DNA from: JAAFHB01 sp038236995
GTDB lineage: Bacteria; Bacteroidota; Bacteroidia; Bacteroidales; Prolixibacteraceae
Reading direction: 5' to 3'
DNA length: 64,000 bases
NCBI GenBank assembly: GCA_038236995.1
Contig: JBBRZE010000001.1
Span: 62,001 to 126,000 of the forward strand
Positions 17,102 through 26,910 of this stretch are shown here, one piece after another. The notes beneath the pieces are model-generated. The model was given only the letters and a program-made list of their open reading frames with translations, was not told where the DNA came from and made no database searches. The position numbers and the translations under genes are program-made. How positions within the stretch are numbered: position 1 is the first letter of the stretch; each line of letters opens with the position of its first letter.

Positions 17102-17767
17102 CTATCCTGCCACGGTCGCACTAACGGTGCTGCTCCACGGACCAAATTCGCCGCGGGTGTTTACCCAGCGTAACCAGTAATAAACAGTCTTTGAAGCACT
17201 CTTGCCTTCAAATGTTCTGGTGTAAGGCGAGCGTGTTGCCGTAGCGACATAAGCTAATTCGGAGGCATCAACAGGTGCAGTTCCATCAATTTTAATCCAG
17301 ATTTCGCAACCGCGCGTCCCCACCGGTTTGGCTTTCCTTCCGGGAGTAGCCTGATCGGCATAATGGATTTGGTGTTGCAAACGTGCGGAGAAATCAATGG
17401 ATCCAACAGGTGATGTTGCAGGCTTTGGTGAAGGGGTGCGCTTGTCGGTTTTCACGGTCAACCCCATCCTTTCGCGATCGGTGTTTGAAACACGGTGGTT
17501 ATTGGCCAACCATTCCATGTAAAATTTACGCAACTCCTTTTCATACACCTCTCGTGCATCATCTTTGCCCTGCACTTCAGCGCTTGTCCTGTCATTTTTG
17601 ATGCTTGCTAACGCATACGCATCATTCCAGATTGTCTGGGCTGTTTTTAAGGCCATTAAATCATCGGCCAAAATTCCCCAGGCTTCGACCCTGGCAGTTG
17701 TATTCTCGACCAGATTGGCCTGCCATGAGTTAAAATCAGCATCTTTTATTGGTACATAATTGTACAT
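17102..17767 (-). CDS. Conserved hypothetical protein with a C-terminal fibronectin-III-like part
   Basis: 221 residues from the ATG at 17767 (MYNYVPIKDADFNSW), which matches the start of a widespread family of bacterial hypothetical proteins. The N-terminal helical half (about 1-110) carries TARVEAWGILADDLMALKTA. A linker (TPSPKPATSP) leads to a beta-rich tail with VYYWLRWVNTRGEFGPWS, typical of a fibronectin-type-III-like domain. No signal peptide. Function unknown. Upstream is the 21-bp repeat array at 18029-18240, and a similar arrangement of hypothetical gene and array recurs at 58.4-59.6 kb. Confidence 0.75.
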   Translation of the reverse strand: MYNYVPIKDADFNSWQANLVENTTARVEAWGILADDLMALKTAQTIWNDAYALASIKNDRTSAEVQGKDDAREVYEKELRKFYMEWLANNHRVSNTDRERMGLTVKTDKRTPSPKPATSPVGSIDFSARLQHQIHYADQATPGRKAKPVGTRGCEIWIKIDGTAPVDASELAYVATATRSPYTRTFEGKSASKTVYYWLRWVNTRGEFGPWSSTVSATVAG

Positions 17768-18028
17768 AAATAATAAGTTTAATGGATTAATATTCAAACT
17801 AATCAATTTATAAATACACTTTCTTACCAAAACATTAAGGCATTATTCAATTACATGAATAATCCCCCTATTGATTGGGAAAGGCTTGTCCTTTTCAGGA
17901 ACAAGGTACGAACGAAAATAAAAGCTGTGTTTCCGGATATGAAGCTTTTATTCCGCAGCAGTCTTAAATTATCATTCATCCGGAAAGAAAACCGTTGTAT
18001 GATATTTCTTTTTCGATGCATCAGGAAA

Positions 18029-18240
18029 GTTCCCCGATTGAATAAGGATGTTTTTTGATTCATTGGAATTATTTCCCGATTAAATAGGAATGTTTTTTGA
18101 TTCAATGGAAATGTTTCCCGATTGAATAGGAATGTTATCTGATTCACCAGGAAAATTTCCTTATTGAATAAGATTCTTTTCTGATGAATAAATAAATTTC
18201 TCCATTTTATATGAAAATGTTGATATTCAATCAGTAATGA
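18029..18240. repeat. 21-bp-period tandem array 1
   Basis: About ten degenerate 21-bp monomers of two alternating types, such as TTCCCGATTGAATAGGAATGT and TTTTTGATTCAATGGAAATGT, giving a 42-bp dimer period. Monomers diverge towards the right end (18150-18240). Because 21 is a multiple of three, a spurious 166-codon frame crosses it on the minus strand with a heptad pattern (FLFNRET/FPLNQKT). I regard it as non-coding. Confidence 0.8.
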
Positions 18241-18558
18241 TTTTTTGGTATTCCTAATTGGACTTTTTCCCATCGAAAGTGGAAGTTCCGGGGTGAAACC
18301 AGAAAAAGGGGAGTTCTGGTTCGTTGGGTTATATTTTAATGCCCGTTTCAAGGTTGATGCTTATTTTTTTCAAACGCTCAGATTACCTGTTGATGCAAAC
18401 GGCAAGCCCATCCAATGGGTTTATTGTCATTGTTGTAGTAAAATTAAAACAGAAAAAGATAATTATAAAACGGGAAAACAGGGATTTATGTGAATTAGGT
18501 CAAGCAGCGCGAAATCCGGTAAATAAGAGTCAAATTTGGCAAATAAATATTTTTTGTA
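18241..18558. other. Interval between array 1 and the LytTR gene
   Basis: No convincing gene. Short plus-strand frames are not conserved-looking. Nothing else recognised. Confidence 0.4.
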
Positions 18559-18987
18559 TTATTGAATTTCAAAAATTGCTCTCATCTTAATCAGCTGAGC
18601 GCGAGATATGATGAGCTTGATTTTATCGTAAGGTTCGAAAAGTTTGCAAACATTTGTTTTAAATGTGACACCACTTAAGTAAGCGCGATTGATAATGCAC
18701 GATTGATTGATCTGAAAAAGGGAATCTTTGAACCAATGATTAATGATGGTTTCGGCTGTAACCTTATTCGGAAGTTTTATCAGTGAGTTGTCAATCAACA
18801 TGGCCTCCCAATACGATCTGTTTGATGACTTCAATTTTACTGACTGGAAAAGCAGGATGCGATTTTTTTCATAAAAACTTACTCCTTCTGCGGTTGGAAG
18901 GGCAATAATATCGGGACTTCGGTTTAAATTGATGAATTCCTTTAACGCGTCTGCATTTGTGATCACGGGTTTTTCAGTGTTTTTCAT
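18559..18987 (-). CDS. Stand-alone LytTR DNA-binding protein
   Basis: 142 residues. Residues about 25-140 form a LytTR domain: NRILLFQSVKLKSSNRSYWEAML, VTAETIINHWFKDSLFQINQSCIINRAYLSGV (the FxRxHRS-like segment is here FQINQSCIIN). No receiver domain is attached. Such proteins bind direct repeats upstream of target genes. It is monocistronic, and target genes are not evident. Alternative: a degraded response regulator missing its N-terminal half, but the start and length look natural. Confidence 0.7.
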   Translation of the reverse strand: MKNTEKPVITNADALKEFINLNRSPDIIALPTAEGVSFYEKNRILLFQSVKLKSSNRSYWEAMLIDNSLIKLPNKVTAETIINHWFKDSLFQINQSCIINRAYLSGVTFKTNVCKLFEPYDKIKLIISRAQLIKMRAIFEIQ

Positions 18988-19287
18988 CGTTATTGAAGGT
19001 TTAAGGCTGGTTTATTTACCGATTTAAAAGTAAATAATTTTATATTAAAAACAATATGTTTTAGAAGAAATTTTTGCACCCGAATAAATCCTATAAATAC
19101 ATAAGCCATCTGAATTGTTTGGTGCATTCTTTCTGATGACTTGAAGGAATATAACTTGTTTGTGAGTGGTATGCAATCTTACCACAGAAGATAAAATACA
19201 TTTATTGCATACAATATCCTGTAGGGTGATTTGCAGGAAACTGGACTAAATCAAATGAATAAAATTCAGTACAGGATAAAAAAGCAA
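18988..19287. other. Promoter side of the LytTR gene
   Basis: Non-coding, AT-rich. It should contain the LytTR promoter. No clear operator repeats or other features seen. Confidence 0.3.
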
Positions 19288-19540
19288 CTATATTCTTTGA
19301 ATTGTTTTCTTTTTACGCAGGTTGATAATATAAATCAGAAAGCATCCGGTGGCGACAAGTGCCAGTTGCCCGGGACCAGGTTTGATATCCCGTTCGAGGG
19401 CATTGATGACCGGAAAGGATGAAAAATAGCGTACGGCAGTTTTTGACTTTCCATCGGCTTTCTGAAAGACGGCATCGCCAATTTGTCGTGTGGATCCGGA
19501 AATATTTTTACCCCCGGGAAGTGAGTGTAGCCAGGTTTAG
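19288..19540 (-). pseudogene. 3' remnant of an unidentified gene
   Basis: The minus strand has about 83 open codons ending at TAG 19288-19290, with no start codon at its 5' side and a stop just upstream. The translation looks protein-like (KADGKSKTAVRYFSSFPVIN, then a hydrophobic LALVATGCFLIYIINLRKKK at the end). It may be the C-terminus of a membrane protein. I do not recognise it. Confidence 0.35.
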
Positions 19541-19654
19541 TTTCATTTTATCTAGTATTAAAGGGTAGAATTCTAAGGTTATTATAATAGTTTAGTTCTA
19601 ACAAATATAGACATTTTATATTTACAAATAAAATATTAATAATAATTTATGGCA

Positions 19655-19735
19655 TGTTGTTGGGGTCCCGCGATTTTAAATCGCGGGGGCAAAAGCGGAC
19701 GATTGGGAAATCGTCCGATCCAATTGCCAACCCCT
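19655..19735. repeat. Double-hairpin palindromic element
   Basis: Outer arms GTTGGGG (19659-19665) and CCAACCC (19727-19733) enclose two perfect inner hairpins: CCCGCGATTT/AAATCGCGGG (19667-19687) and CGGACGATT/AATCGTCCG (19696-19717). The structure would fold as a three-way junction. It lies 10 bp past the stop of the HAD gene and could act as its terminator, but its GC content and shape resemble a REP/BIME-type mobile repeat. Confidence 0.7.
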
Positions 19736-19743
19736 TTTTCTCC

Positions 19744-20346
19744 TTATATCGCATTGATTGCTGAAAGTTCAGCTTCTAACTGTGCAGGGTTTTCAAAGCG
19801 TATTGCATATAAACCAATCTTTTTGGCAGCTATTACATTCATTAAATTGTCATCGATAAAGATCGTATTGGCGGCTTTTAGGTGGTACCTGTCAAGCAGC
19901 AGATGGTAAAGCCGTTCATCGGGTTTTACCATTTTTTCTTCACCCGAAACCACAATGCCATCGAATGCTTTAAAAAACGGGAATCTTTCGTAAGCAATAT
20001 CTATTGTTTCTGCCGACCAGTTTGTGAGGCCATAGACTTTGTATTTCTCTTTTAATTTGTACAGGATCGAAACTGTTTCGGGGAATTCCCTTTTTAGCAT
20101 TGTCTCCCACTTGTCGTAGAAAAGCTGAATCAAATCATGAAACCCGGGGAATCTCTTTTGCAATAAATGAGTGCCTTCGACTAAAGTCCGCCCTTTATCC
20201 TGTTCAAGGTTCCACTCATCGGTGCAAACAGTATGTAGGAAGTGTTCCATTTCGTTTTCATCCTGAAAATAATCACGGTAAAGAAATCTTGGATTCCATT
20301 CAACCAAAACACCGCCGAAATCAAAAATTACATTTTCTATTTGCAT
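19744..20346 (-). CDS. HAD-superfamily phosphatase (IA variant 3, YihX-like)
   Basis: 200 residues. Motif I DFGGVLVEWN (nucleophile Asp about 9), motif II region GLTNWSAETI, Lys in EKMVKPDERLY, motif III FIDDNLMNV. This is the YihX/epoxide-hydrolase-N-like group, which dephosphorylates sugar phosphates such as alpha-glucose-1-phosphate. Cytoplasmic. It begins 4 bp after the stop of the upstream DMT transporter, so the two form an operon. Confidence 0.85.
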   Translation of the reverse strand: MQIENVIFDFGGVLVEWNPRFLYRDYFQDENEMEHFLHTVCTDEWNLEQDKGRTLVEGTHLLQKRFPGFHDLIQLFYDKWETMLKREFPETVSILYKLKEKYKVYGLTNWSAETIDIAYERFPFFKAFDGIVVSGEEKMVKPDERLYHLLLDRYHLKAANTIFIDDNLMNVIAAKKIGLYAIRFENPAQLEAELSAINAI

Positions 20347-20350
20347 TATC

Positions 20351-21235
20351 TTAAAGGTCTTTAAAAAGTATAATTATAACTGAACCTGCTATCATGATAG
20401 CCGTACCAATTAATTTTTTACGAATATCTTTTTCCTGGAAGAGCCGGTGGCCAAGCAGTACGCTGACAATCGTAGAAAGCTGAAAAAGAGACAACGCATA
20501 TCCAACCGGCATATGATCGAAGGTGTAATTGGTCGTGAACTGCATCGTTCCAACACAAACGATCAGGAAGAAGTATTTCCTTATATTTGAGCGGTCTACT
20601 TTCCTGATTTCCTTTTTCAGATCGAGCCGGTAAACAAACAGCAGGAGAAACGAAAACAGTGCGCCAAACCAGCACCAACTGACAAAAGCCAGCGTTACGG
20701 ACGAAGCCAGAATTATTTTCTTTATAAATACAGCCTCGATCGCTGAAAGTATCATTGCACCAATCCGGTATTGTATTTCACTTTTTTTGAGCAAAGCCCA
20801 CGAGAACCGCTCTTCGGTGGTATCGAGCACAAAATAGCTTCCATAAATGATGAAGGCGATGCCCATAATTCCCGATAGATTTGGTATTTCATGCAACAGA
20901 AAAATTGCTGTAACCAGTCCGATCACCGATTTGTAAGAATTGATAGGTCCGAGTATCGAGAGGTCCCCCTTTTGCAGCGCTTTCACCAGAAAACCATTTC
21001 CCAAAGCCCCTGTAATTCCACCCAGAATCGAATAAATCCAAAATTGCCGGGGTAACTCCTGCCATTGTATATTTATCACAATGAAAATGCAGAAGAAGGA
21101 CAACAGCAGGTAAGTCAGGAAATTGATCAGTAGCGGGTGATTCTCTTTTGTGAGCTGTTTTTGAAAGACGTTCCCAAAAGGATTGGAAAAGATTCTCAAT
21201 AAAACAGCGCCGGTGGTTAAAAAAGTCTCGATCAT
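20351..21235 (-). CDS. EamA/DMT-family transporter
   Basis: 294 residues with about ten membrane helices arranged as two EamA-type halves. The first half contains LGGITGALGNGFLVKALQKGDLSILGPINSYKSV and the second ends with QLSTIVSVLLGHRLFQEKDI, the typical helix-9 region. Probable metabolite exporter or permease at the inner membrane. It is directly upstream of the HAD phosphatase, in the same operon. Confidence 0.85.
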   Translation of the reverse strand: MIETFLTTGAVLLRIFSNPFGNVFQKQLTKENHPLLINFLTYLLLSFFCIFIVINIQWQELPRQFWIYSILGGITGALGNGFLVKALQKGDLSILGPINSYKSVIGLVTAIFLLHEIPNLSGIMGIAFIIYGSYFVLDTTEERFSWALLKKSEIQYRIGAMILSAIEAVFIKKIILASSVTLAFVSWCWFGALFSFLLLFVYRLDLKKEIRKVDRSNIRKYFFLIVCVGTMQFTTNYTFDHMPVGYALSLFQLSTIVSVLLGHRLFQEKDIRKKLIGTAIMIAGSVIIILFKDL

Positions 21236-21413
21236 TACTGATAATATATTGCATTGCCGTCAGATATTGAAGCTACTTATTTATTTAAGCTCAATATATT
21301 CAGACCGGGCGAAGATCGGATTTTTTTAGCATTTGCGTACATACAAAGCACAAATGTTTGTTGTACAAAAAAGTGTCGTTGTTGCATTTCAATACATCGT
21401 GGCTGTTCTACTG

Positions 21414-22091
21414 CTATTGGTCCTCGTCTTTGCTGACGGTTTTATTTTCAGTTTTGTATTCATCAATCTGGCTTAAAAGTTCCATAGATTTTACCAGGGG
21501 ATTCCATTCTATTCCCGTAATCAGAAGTCGAAACCATTTTTTATCCCGGTTCTCATATTTGATATTTAAGAAAAGCCAAATCGCTGTAAAAGCAAACGCA
21601 AGTGTTACACTTCCTGAAATTAACCATTGAAAGACATCCCATTCCCTGAGCATAACTTCATTCCACCAAAAGGTGGTCCAGACCGGAAGCTGCAGAAAAA
21701 GGAGGCGGGAAATCCACAGCGTCGTTGATCTCAGCCGGACCAGTTTCTCCTGTGTTGCCAGTATCGGTTCATTGATATTGACCTGGTAAATCAGAATTAA
21801 CTGGTAGAGATAGATCCCAATGGCCAGTTTGGTAAGCAGGACATGAATGGCTGCCGAAACCAGGAAAAACGGACTTGCAACGTCAAATATGTTAATAATC
21901 AAAATATCCACAAAGCCAACCCATACGATGCTGAACAAAACGATGAAGATTTTCATCGGTTTCATTGATGAAAGGAATGACTGCACCTTTATTTTGGTGA
22001 TATCTTCTGCATTCTTCTTGTTGAATTGCAGGTTTTCTTCCAGTTTTTTGTCGTATGATTTCCAAAGATTGATAATTTCTGTGTCTTCCAT
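21414..22091 (-). CDS. Four-helix membrane protein paired with an ECF sigma factor
   Basis: 225 residues. A charged N-terminal helix (MEDTEIINLWKSYDKKLEEN) precedes four hydrophobic segments (about 48-68, 72-95, 128-150, 160-180). It starts 23 bp after the sigma-factor stop. Genes of this size and layout downstream of Bacteroidota ECF sigma factors often encode their membrane partner or anti-sigma. No zinc-binding motif is visible, so a direct anti-sigma role is inference from position. Confidence 0.65.
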   Translation of the reverse strand: MEDTEIINLWKSYDKKLEENLQFNKKNAEDITKIKVQSFLSSMKPMKIFIVLFSIVWVGFVDILIINIFDVASPFFLVSAAIHVLLTKLAIGIYLYQLILIYQVNINEPILATQEKLVRLRSTTLWISRLLFLQLPVWTTFWWNEVMLREWDVFQWLISGSVTLAFAFTAIWLFLNIKYENRDKKWFRLLITGIEWNPLVKSMELLSQIDEYKTENKTVSKDEDQ

Positions 22092-22114
22092 TTGTATTCA
22101 GTTTATTCCGGCTG

Positions 22115-22618
22115 TTACCGGGATGAAAATTTTTGTCTTAAAAGGATTTTGATTCTTCCGATTTTGGTCGCCACGTTGGATTCCGAAATTCCAATGATTT
22201 CGGCAATTTCCTTGTGGCTTTTTTCCTCGAGATAGAGCAACATAAGCGCTTTATCCAGCTCTTTTAATTCAGCAATGAATTGCTGTAATAGCCAGATGTT
22301 TTCGTCTGTTTCGCTGATCACATTCGTATCCGCAAAATTCAGAATCCCGTCGGTTAGCGGATTTGAAACCAGCTTTCTGCGGTTTTCCTTCCGGTAAAAG
22401 GAGATTGCGACATTCAACGCGATCCGGTAGATCCAGGTGGAATATTTGTATTGATCGTTGAAGCGATCAAACGATTTCCACAACTGCACAACGATTTCCT
22501 GAACAAGGTCTTTCCGGTCTTCTCCGTCCTTGCAATAGGAGTTTGCAACTTTAAAGAGAATGCCTTTGTTCGACTCAATAACTGAAAGAAATAGTTTCGG
22601 TTTATCCGTTGAATTCAT
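22115..22618 (-). CDS. ECF RNA polymerase sigma factor
   Basis: 167 residues. Region 2 (about 30-60) contains EDRKDLVQEIVVQLWKSFDRF and YSTWIYRIALNVA. Region 4 (about 120-165) contains LEEKSHKEIAEIIGISESNV with its helix-turn-helix. Lacks region 1 and 3, as ECF factors do. It heads a two-gene operon with the membrane protein and diverges from the DUF3857 gene across a 400-bp gap, so that gene may be a target (inference). Confidence 0.9.
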   Translation of the reverse strand: MNSTDKPKLFLSVIESNKGILFKVANSYCKDGEDRKDLVQEIVVQLWKSFDRFNDQYKYSTWIYRIALNVAISFYRKENRRKLVSNPLTDGILNFADTNVISETDENIWLLQQFIAELKELDKALMLLYLEEKSHKEIAEIIGISESNVATKIGRIKILLRQKFSSR

Positions 22619-23022
22619 CCTTATCCGTTTGTAAAAATTGTGAATGGCGCTACGACGATTGTTCCCATTTTAATTTCTTTGTTTTTCATTTGAATAATAA
22701 TTAAGCGTTCAACTTTTTGTTTGCTTTATTATTCGCGCAAAGGTTATAAAAATCACAGAGGGGACGGAAAAAATATGGAAGGGGTTTTCATGCATTCCTC
22801 ACAGCGTTTCATTCCTGTAAATAATTTGCCGATTAAAAGTAATAATAATTGGTTTTTACATTGAGCTTATTTAAAATGTTTTGTTAATTTTCGGCTTTAT
22901 AAGCTTTTTCTGAAATTCGTTTAAAATTACTTTCTAATCTATATAATGCTGTAACTTATAACCTTATTCTTTCAGAAGAAACTGACAACTTAACCTTACG
23001 GTCTTATCAGAAAAATCATGTT
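22619..23022. promoter_or_regulatory. Divergent promoter region of sigma factor and DUF3857 gene
   Basis: A 404-bp AT-rich interval between divergent genes. It must hold both promoters. I see no strong inverted repeat or a clean TAnnTTTG box. Confidence 0.35.
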
Positions 23023-25569
23023 ATGAAGCTAAAATTCATTTTTCCCTGCCTTTTGCTTTTTGTTTGCATGGATTCCATTGCGGCCGGTTTGCCAAAGTAT
23101 GACATTGAAAAGTCTCCGGACTGGAAAACAAAAATCCCGTTCGAACTGCGCGAATTGGACTTCAAAGCAAAGGGAGATCTGAGTTATATTTTGCTCGACT
23201 GGCAGGAGAACCAAATTCTGCATGAATCGAACTATCGGTATGTATTGCGTTTAAACAACGAAGAAGGTGTTCAGAACTATTCGCAATTATCCTTTACTTT
23301 TGATCCTTCCTACCAAAAGCTGGCAATAAATAAGATTACAATTCATCGCGGAAGTCAGGCGGTTAGTCATTTAAGACGCAGTGAAATTGAGTTAATGCGG
23401 AATGAAGAAAATGCCGACCGGTGGATATACGACGGCTCCTGGTCGGCTGTTATTATCCTAAAAGATGTTCGGGTTGGAGATGTCCTCGAGTATGAATACA
23501 CAATAAAAGGGGAGAACCCGATTTTTTCAGGTCATACCTATAAATATGTCAGTCAGTCATTCAGCAACGAAGTGCTTCATAATTACCAGCGTTTAATTGT
23601 TCCGCTTTCGGAACAACTGAATGTGAAGAGTATTCAGGGTGGTCAGCAACCGGTAATAACAAACAGCGGAAGCACCAAATCGCTGGTCTGGGATTTGGCC
23701 AATCGTCCGGCTATTTACAACGATGCCAATATTCCTTCGTGGTACAATGCCTTTCCTGCCTGCGAAGTCAGTTCCTATAAAGGCTGGGATGAAGTAATTA
23801 AATGGGGAAAAGAATTGTTTCCTTACGAATTAACTATCCCGCAGATTGATGCTTTTATGCGTGACCGGAAGTTCGAACCAAACGAGAAGGGAATCATTGG
23901 CGTTATTCGGTTTGTACAGGACGAAGTCCGGTACATGGGCATCGAAACAGGTCGTAACTCGCATCAGCCACATCACCCGGAGGAAGTATTCAATAACCGG
24001 TTTGGCGATTGCAAGGATAAAACCTATTTGTTGACGGTTATGCTCCGCAAACTTGGTGTCGATGCCTGGCCGGCTTATGTGAATACAACTAACCTGGGTT
24101 CTATTGAAGACGCTGCTCCTTCACCGTTTGCATTTAACCATGTGATTGTAAAATTTCGGAGGGATAATATTGATTATTGGGTGGATCCGACTATAAATCT
24201 GCAACGCGGCGCTTTGTCAAATCTCTGTTTGCCCGATTATCAGAAAGCACTGGTACTTGGCGAAAGCAGTAAAGGACCAGAGACGATCCCTGTTTCTAAA
24301 CTCGACCGCGTTGTCATTCGTGAAAATATGTGGATGACGGATACTGTTTCCGAAATAAAGTATGATGTTGAATCGGTTTATTCCGGCAACCCTGCAAATT
24401 CAAAGCGCAGTTACCATTTGGGGACCTCACTTAGCGAGATAAGGGAAAACTACATCAATTTTTGCAGCGGATATTATAACAATCTGAAATGGGCCAGTGA
24501 TTCTGCCTTGCAGTACACCGATTATCCTGAAATAAATTCGTTTAAAGTGAAGGAATCGTATGTCATTCCTGATTTATGGAAACATACTGCAACCGATTCG
24601 GTGGAATTGTATGCTTCGCTTCACCTCTATAATATGTACGAGTTTTTGAGTTACTCAAAAGACCGTTCGCGGAAGATGCCATTGTCCATCCAATTTCCCG
24701 TTGATGTTGACCATTCCATCATCATCCATTTTCCGGCCTATAAACAAATAGGATTTAAACCGGCGATTGACAGTGTCGTTAACAATGCCTGTTCATTCTA
24801 CCGCAAAACTTCTGTTGACCAGAAAATGCATACCTACACCTTGAATTACACCTATAAGACCAAGATCGACTTTGTTCCGGTGGATCAGCAAAAAGCCTAT
24901 TTTAAAGATTATGACCGGCTGTCGGACTTATGCGGTGCATATATTAAATGGGGAATAGAAAAGGAACCCAACAATAAAGTGTTTTGGCCTTCCATTTTAA
25001 TTTCGTTGCTGTTTGCAGGACTGATGATTTGGATGCTTGGTTTTATTTACCGGTCGGATTTGGGTATTGAAAGTACACGAAAGAGGGCGCTGGATTTTGG
25101 CGGTTGGCTGATTATTCCCATTATTGGCGTCTACTTTACGCCGATGAAAGTGGTTTATCAGGTTTTTAAAACCGATTATTTTAACGAGGTTGTTTGGGAT
25201 AACCTATTGGCAAAGAATACGGGCCAGCCATTTTTAATGGGGAGCCTCTATTACTTCGAATTATTATTCAATGTATCGATTGTTATTGCCTCCATATTTA
25301 TGATTGTATTAATGGTACAGAAAAGGATCACATTCCCAAGATTTTATATTTGGTTTCGGATCATTGTACTGGGAGGAATCCTTCTGGATACCGTATTATC
25401 CTTTGCCATGATGGATGTTCAGATAGACAGGGCGGAACTGACGAGGGAAATTTTCAGTGTCGGAATCTGGGTCCCCTATTTTATGATGTCGGAAAGGGTT
25501 GAGAAGACTTTTGTGAACCGGTTTAGAAAACCAGGACATGACCTGGAAGTTAAATCGGTACCTGAATAA
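23023..25569 (+). CDS. DUF3857/transglutaminase/DUF2569 membrane protein
   Basis: 848 residues. Signal peptide (about 1-21, ending SIAAG), DUF3857 domain (about 60-230, with LRLNNEEGVQNYSQ and VGDVLEYEYTIKG), then a transglutaminase-like domain with the catalytic Cys in RFGDCKDKTYLL (about 333), His in FNHVIV (about 373) and Asp in WVDPT (about 387). The C-terminus has about five membrane helices with RALDFGGWLIIPIIGVYFTP, typical of DUF2569. Most of the protein should be periplasmic and anchored at the C-terminus. Family function is unknown, with peptidase or cross-linking proposed. Monocistronic. Confidence 0.85.
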   Translation: MKLKFIFPCLLLFVCMDSIAAGLPKYDIEKSPDWKTKIPFELRELDFKAKGDLSYILLDWQENQILHESNYRYVLRLNNEEGVQNYSQLSFTFDPSYQKLAINKITIHRGSQAVSHLRRSEIELMRNEENADRWIYDGSWSAVIILKDVRVGDVLEYEYTIKGENPIFSGHTYKYVSQSFSNEVLHNYQRLIVPLSEQLNVKSIQGGQQPVITNSGSTKSLVWDLANRPAIYNDANIPSWYNAFPACEVSSYKGWDEVIKWGKELFPYELTIPQIDAFMRDRKFEPNEKGIIGVIRFVQDEVRYMGIETGRNSHQPHHPEEVFNNRFGDCKDKTYLLTVMLRKLGVDAWPAYVNTTNLGSIEDAAPSPFAFNHVIVKFRRDNIDYWVDPTINLQRGALSNLCLPDYQKALVLGESSKGPETIPVSKLDRVVIRENMWMTDTVSEIKYDVESVYSGNPANSKRSYHLGTSLSEIRENYINFCSGYYNNLKWASDSALQYTDYPEINSFKVKESYVIPDLWKHTATDSVELYASLHLYNMYEFLSYSKDRSRKMPLSIQFPVDVDHSIIIHFPAYKQIGFKPAIDSVVNNACSFYRKTSVDQKMHTYTLNYTYKTKIDFVPVDQQKAYFKDYDRLSDLCGAYIKWGIEKEPNNKVFWPSILISLLFAGLMIWMLGFIYRSDLGIESTRKRALDFGGWLIIPIIGVYFTPMKVVYQVFKTDYFNEVVWDNLLAKNTGQPFLMGSLYYFELLFNVSIVIASIFMIVLMVQKRITFPRFYIWFRIIVLGGILLDTVLSFAMMDVQIDRAELTREIFSVGIWVPYFMMSERVEKTFVNRFRKPGHDLEVKSVPE

Positions 25570-25654
25570 TGGATCGCAAAACTATCGGGTTCAAAAGCCT
25601 TTCGGGACTGCCTCTGTTTTGTACCCGTGGCACGATCTTTATTTATAGAATTTG

Positions 25655-25692
25655 AAAAAAAATGCAGTTGCTTTTAAGCAACCACATTTTTT
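25655..25692. terminator. Bidirectional terminator
   Basis: GTTGCTT (25667-25673) pairs with AAGCAAC (25676-25682). The stem is extended by AATGCA/CCACATT with A-rich sequence on the left and T-rich sequence on the right. It lies between the converging DUF3857 and pirin genes and can serve both. Confidence 0.8.
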
Positions 25693-25731
25693 ACAGCGTG
25701 TTAAGGATGACGATCAATGATTGAATCTATC

Positions 25732-26448
25732 TTAAAAAGTCATGGGTACTTCCATCAATAAAAATTCTGCATCGGTATCAGCTGTGATTGACAGCTTTTC
25801 AACATCCCAGATTCCAAATCCATCACGGGTAGTTAATGGTTGACCGTTAATCGTTACATCACCGTTCAGGATAAAAGCGTAAACGCCATTCCCTTTTGCT
25901 TTTACAGTGTATTCGGCGCTGATCCCCTTGTCGAATTTTCCAAGATGAAACCATGCTTTCTGATGAATCCAAACCCCCGCATCATCGGGATCGGGAGAAA
26001 GAACCTGTTGCAGTTTATTGTGACGATCCTCCTTGTTAAGTGTAACCTGATCGTAACGCGGCGTTACATTTTTCTTGTCTGGAATCACCCAAATCTGCAG
26101 GAACTTCACCTTTTGGTCCTTGTTCTTATTGTATTCACTGTGAAATATTCCAGTGCCTGCGCTCATTACCTGTATATCGCCATGTCTTATTACAGAAACA
26201 GTGCCCATGCTGTCTTTGTGTTCCAGGTCGCCTTCAAGGGGAATCGAAATGATTTCCATATTGTCGTGCGGATGTGTCCCAAAGCCCATGCCGGCATCTA
26301 CCGCATCGTCATTCAATACCCGTAATGCACCAAAATGCATTCTATCTGGATTGTTATAGTTTGCAAAACTGAAAGTATGCCTGCTGTGAAGCCAACCGTG
26401 GTTGGCATCACCACGTGTTTCGGCTTTATGAAGAATTGTATTTGTCAT
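25732..26448 (-). CDS. Pirin-family protein
   Basis: 238 residues from the ATG at 26448. Bicupin pirin fold: the N-terminal cupin has the metal-binding set FGTHPHDNMEII (His-x-His) with His further on in GTGIFHSEYN and Glu near it. The C-terminal cupin is YHhW-type, and this length (230-240) matches YhhW/YhaK quercetinase-like pirins. Known members act as quercetinases or redox sensors. The alternative start at 26565 adds 39 residues with no similarity to the family. A second pirin lies at 28009. Confidence 0.9.
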   Translation of the reverse strand: MTNTILHKAETRGDANHGWLHSRHTFSFANYNNPDRMHFGALRVLNDDAVDAGMGFGTHPHDNMEIISIPLEGDLEHKDSMGTVSVIRHGDIQVMSAGTGIFHSEYNKNKDQKVKFLQIWVIPDKKNVTPRYDQVTLNKEDRHNKLQQVLSPDPDDAGVWIHQKAWFHLGKFDKGISAEYTVKAKGNGVYAFILNGDVTINGQPLTTRDGFGIWDVEKLSITADTDAEFLLMEVPMTF

Positions 26449-26910
26449 GATTTCTAATTTTTCTTTAACCGGTATTGTTGTTTTAGGTGAAAAACAATAA
26501 CCGGCGTATTTTAGTTTCAAATAACTGCATGCATTTCTAACATTAACAAAATAACGTAATATCATATTACTATGAAATCAATATTCCAATCATTTGTTGG
26601 TTTTATAATTTAAAGGAAAAGTAACACAATGTTTCACAGAGTTCAGGCAGTGTTGTACAATGTTTTTCAGCAAGCGATTTGATGCTCGAAAGTAAAACTA
26701 AACCGTGTAAATCTGTGCTTTACCCTGTGAGACGCTGTGTCATTTATTTCACATTCAGCTTCTTCTGAGTTTGTGTGGGTAAATTTTGCGACCGCTTTCA
26801 AATGGTTTATACAATCAAGTGGTGGCTTTTGGCAACTTGCCACTGGCATGATAGTGCTAACTTTTTGACCCAAATCTTTTAAAAATTAATATGAAACCTG
26901 ATTTTTTTAG
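26449..26910. other. Upstream region of the pirin gene
   Basis: No gene supported. A short minus frame at 26667-26873 has no recognisable features. The region carries the pirin promoter, and no motif stands out. Confidence 0.3.

Noticed and set aside
17851..18351. 166-codon minus-strand frame with FLFNRET/FPLNQKT heptads
   Set aside because: The pattern is a direct consequence of the 21-bp tandem array. Monomers change by indel-free drift in a way not biased to codon position.
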